The notes under the pieces: model-generated | The model's database searches: none | The model's input: the letters and a program-made list of their open reading frames with translations, nothing else | What the model was told of the DNA's origin: nothing | Translations under genes and position numbers: made by a program | Part shown: positions 28,913 through 30,104 of the stretch, in pieces | Numbering within the stretch: the first letter of the stretch is position 1 | How the letters are laid out: every line of letters starts with the position of its first letter | Source: Phoronis australis | Taxonomy: Eukaryota > Phoronida > Phoronidae | Length of the DNA stretch: 30,104 nucleotides | Direction: 5' to 3' | NCBI GenBank assembly: GCA_002633005.1 | Contig: NMRA01000655.1 | Span: 1 to 30,104, forward strand

Positions 28913-30104
28913 GTATGTGTGAACATTACTTTGGTGTGGTTACGCCTAGTTGTCAAGTTAAATGTAGTAAGCCAGTGAGGGGTTTTTGGTGGACACCTAC
29001 TATGCTCAAAAAGAATTGAAAATTTGATGTTCAATTGACTTGCAGCCAATATGTTAGGTCAAACAGAGCTAAAAAAATTTTGTAAAATGGACATCATGGA
29101 TATCAATCTGACAGAAAAAACTCCCAGTGTGGGGCCAAAATTCTAGTTGAGTGTAATTATATCAAAATCAAATTCCCTTATAGGTATTTAGTATGTTCTC
29201 ATCAACGGTCTTAGCTGGCTGTATTTCGCTTCTGTAAACCTTTAATTATAACAATGACGAATCAAAGCATTTGCCATCTTATGCTCATTTCATTAAAATT
29301 AGGTAGTTGTGACTTGAATTCCACCCAATGAGCAAAGGGAATTTATATTATATTGTTAATAAGTTCACCACGGAGTGAAAAAGCCAAGTATGAAAGTAAA
29401 AAGCGAACTGTAAAACATGCTATCTTTGAATGAATATTAGGTCATTTGGAGGGCTTGATTTCCTTGCAGTTATATTCGTCATATCATTTTTGCACATAAA
29501 TTTCTTCACGTGATTGTTATTTAGATGTGCAGGTCCCTTTGCTATGCTATGCAACTGTGATAGATATTACACAAAATCCGTACAAACTTCCAACCCTGTT
29601 TGGATTCAGATTCAGTTTACTGACTGCGTAACTAGTTGAGAATTGTAGTTATTGCCTTACAGCCTAACTGTGATCAAGAACTATGTTCAGGTAGTGGTTA
29701 AAGTTTGATCAATTTCTAATTTTATTTGGCTCTAGTGAAATCTTGTCCAAAGTGATGAAAAGTATCATGCTATGAACATTCCCACTAAATAAAATTGGTT
29801 CTAACCCCAGTGGTTAAGGTAAACGGCGGAGTATGGAAAATTGAACTAGACCGTATTTATCCACCTTGGCTGAGTCACACTCGGCTCACGATCAAAGGGA
29901 TGCCACCAGGCTGCTCTAGTCATCGAGTCACGAGCGAGGATAATTGGCTTCGCTCATGCGGATATGATCAGCTGATTACAATCTAGCTAGCAGACTGTAC
30001 TTTTTATGGTGAGAGTTTTACGTAGTTTTTACTGTAATATTTGAAAAGAGGAGCGAAAACAAATATGAGTACAACTTTGAATTTTTCAAATCGGCCCAGG
30101 ATAA
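28913..30104. other. no gene seen
   Basis: AT-rich to the end of the window. The plus-strand frame at 29795-29986 has no splice signals or known motif. No following BIRC6-like exon was recognised. Confidence 0.4.

Noticed and set aside
1-30104. CRISPR arrays, tRNA or rRNA genes, bacterial operons
   Set aside because: None seen; gene structure is eukaryotic with introns.

Overview
The window looks like intron-rich nuclear DNA from an invertebrate animal, plausibly a deuterostome such as a lancelet or hemichordate. The evidence is short protein-coding exons with GT/AG boundaries and consistent phases, long AT-rich introns, many small inverted-repeat transposons, and two animal gene families (a TIE/TEK-type receptor tyrosine kinase and BIRC6). 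The species cannot be fixed from sequence alone. Isolated single N characters at 17210, 17965, 19690 and 24741 look like contig joins. At 17965 and 19690 the flanking sequence is duplicated, so part of the middle of the window is probably an assembly artefact. Comparisons with human TEK and BIRC6 were made from memory and need an alignment to confirm.

Left half, minus strand (17076 down to 4582): the 3' part of a TIE-like receptor gene. Fourteen exons splice in phase. They encode the end of one fibronectin type III (FN3) domain, two further FN3 domains, one transmembrane helix, a basic juxtamembrane stretch, a complete tyrosine kinase domain and a short tyrosine-bearing tail. The expected amino-terminal Ig and EGF-like exons are not visible. 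Downstream of the stop codon lie a possible poly(A) signal (3821-3826), an unidentified coding remnant with one frame break (769-1061) and a 403-bp GGGCCC-ended inverted-repeat element (2030-2432). The 3.4-kb kinase intron (6687-10062) carries two plus-strand open segments (7643-8071 and 8258-8407) that may be a nested gene or a transposon fragment.

Middle (about 15.4-22.8 kb): mostly repeats. There is a TTAA-flanked inverted-repeat transposon (15460-16348), a GGGCGGTTAA minisatellite, and a diverged tandem array of roughly 400-bp units. Many subunits of the array hold a motif matching the CTCF core consensus. A transposon with about 34-bp terminal inverted repeats (17547-20596) is inserted in the array and flanked by ATAT. 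A remnant of the same array recurs at about 25.01-25.20 kb.

Right part, plus strand (23134-28912): exons of a BIRC6 homologue, transcribed away from the TIE-like gene. Splice sites are retained, but one exon has a frameshift. A second has an in-frame TAA and probably also a frameshift. The last recognisable exon jumps about a thousand residues ahead in the protein. This is best read as an unprocessed, decaying, internally deleted BIRC6 copy, or as badly assembled sequence. An LTR-like or promoter-like block with heat-shock-type TTCTAGAA motifs and a TATA box (26096-26340) lies in one of its introns.
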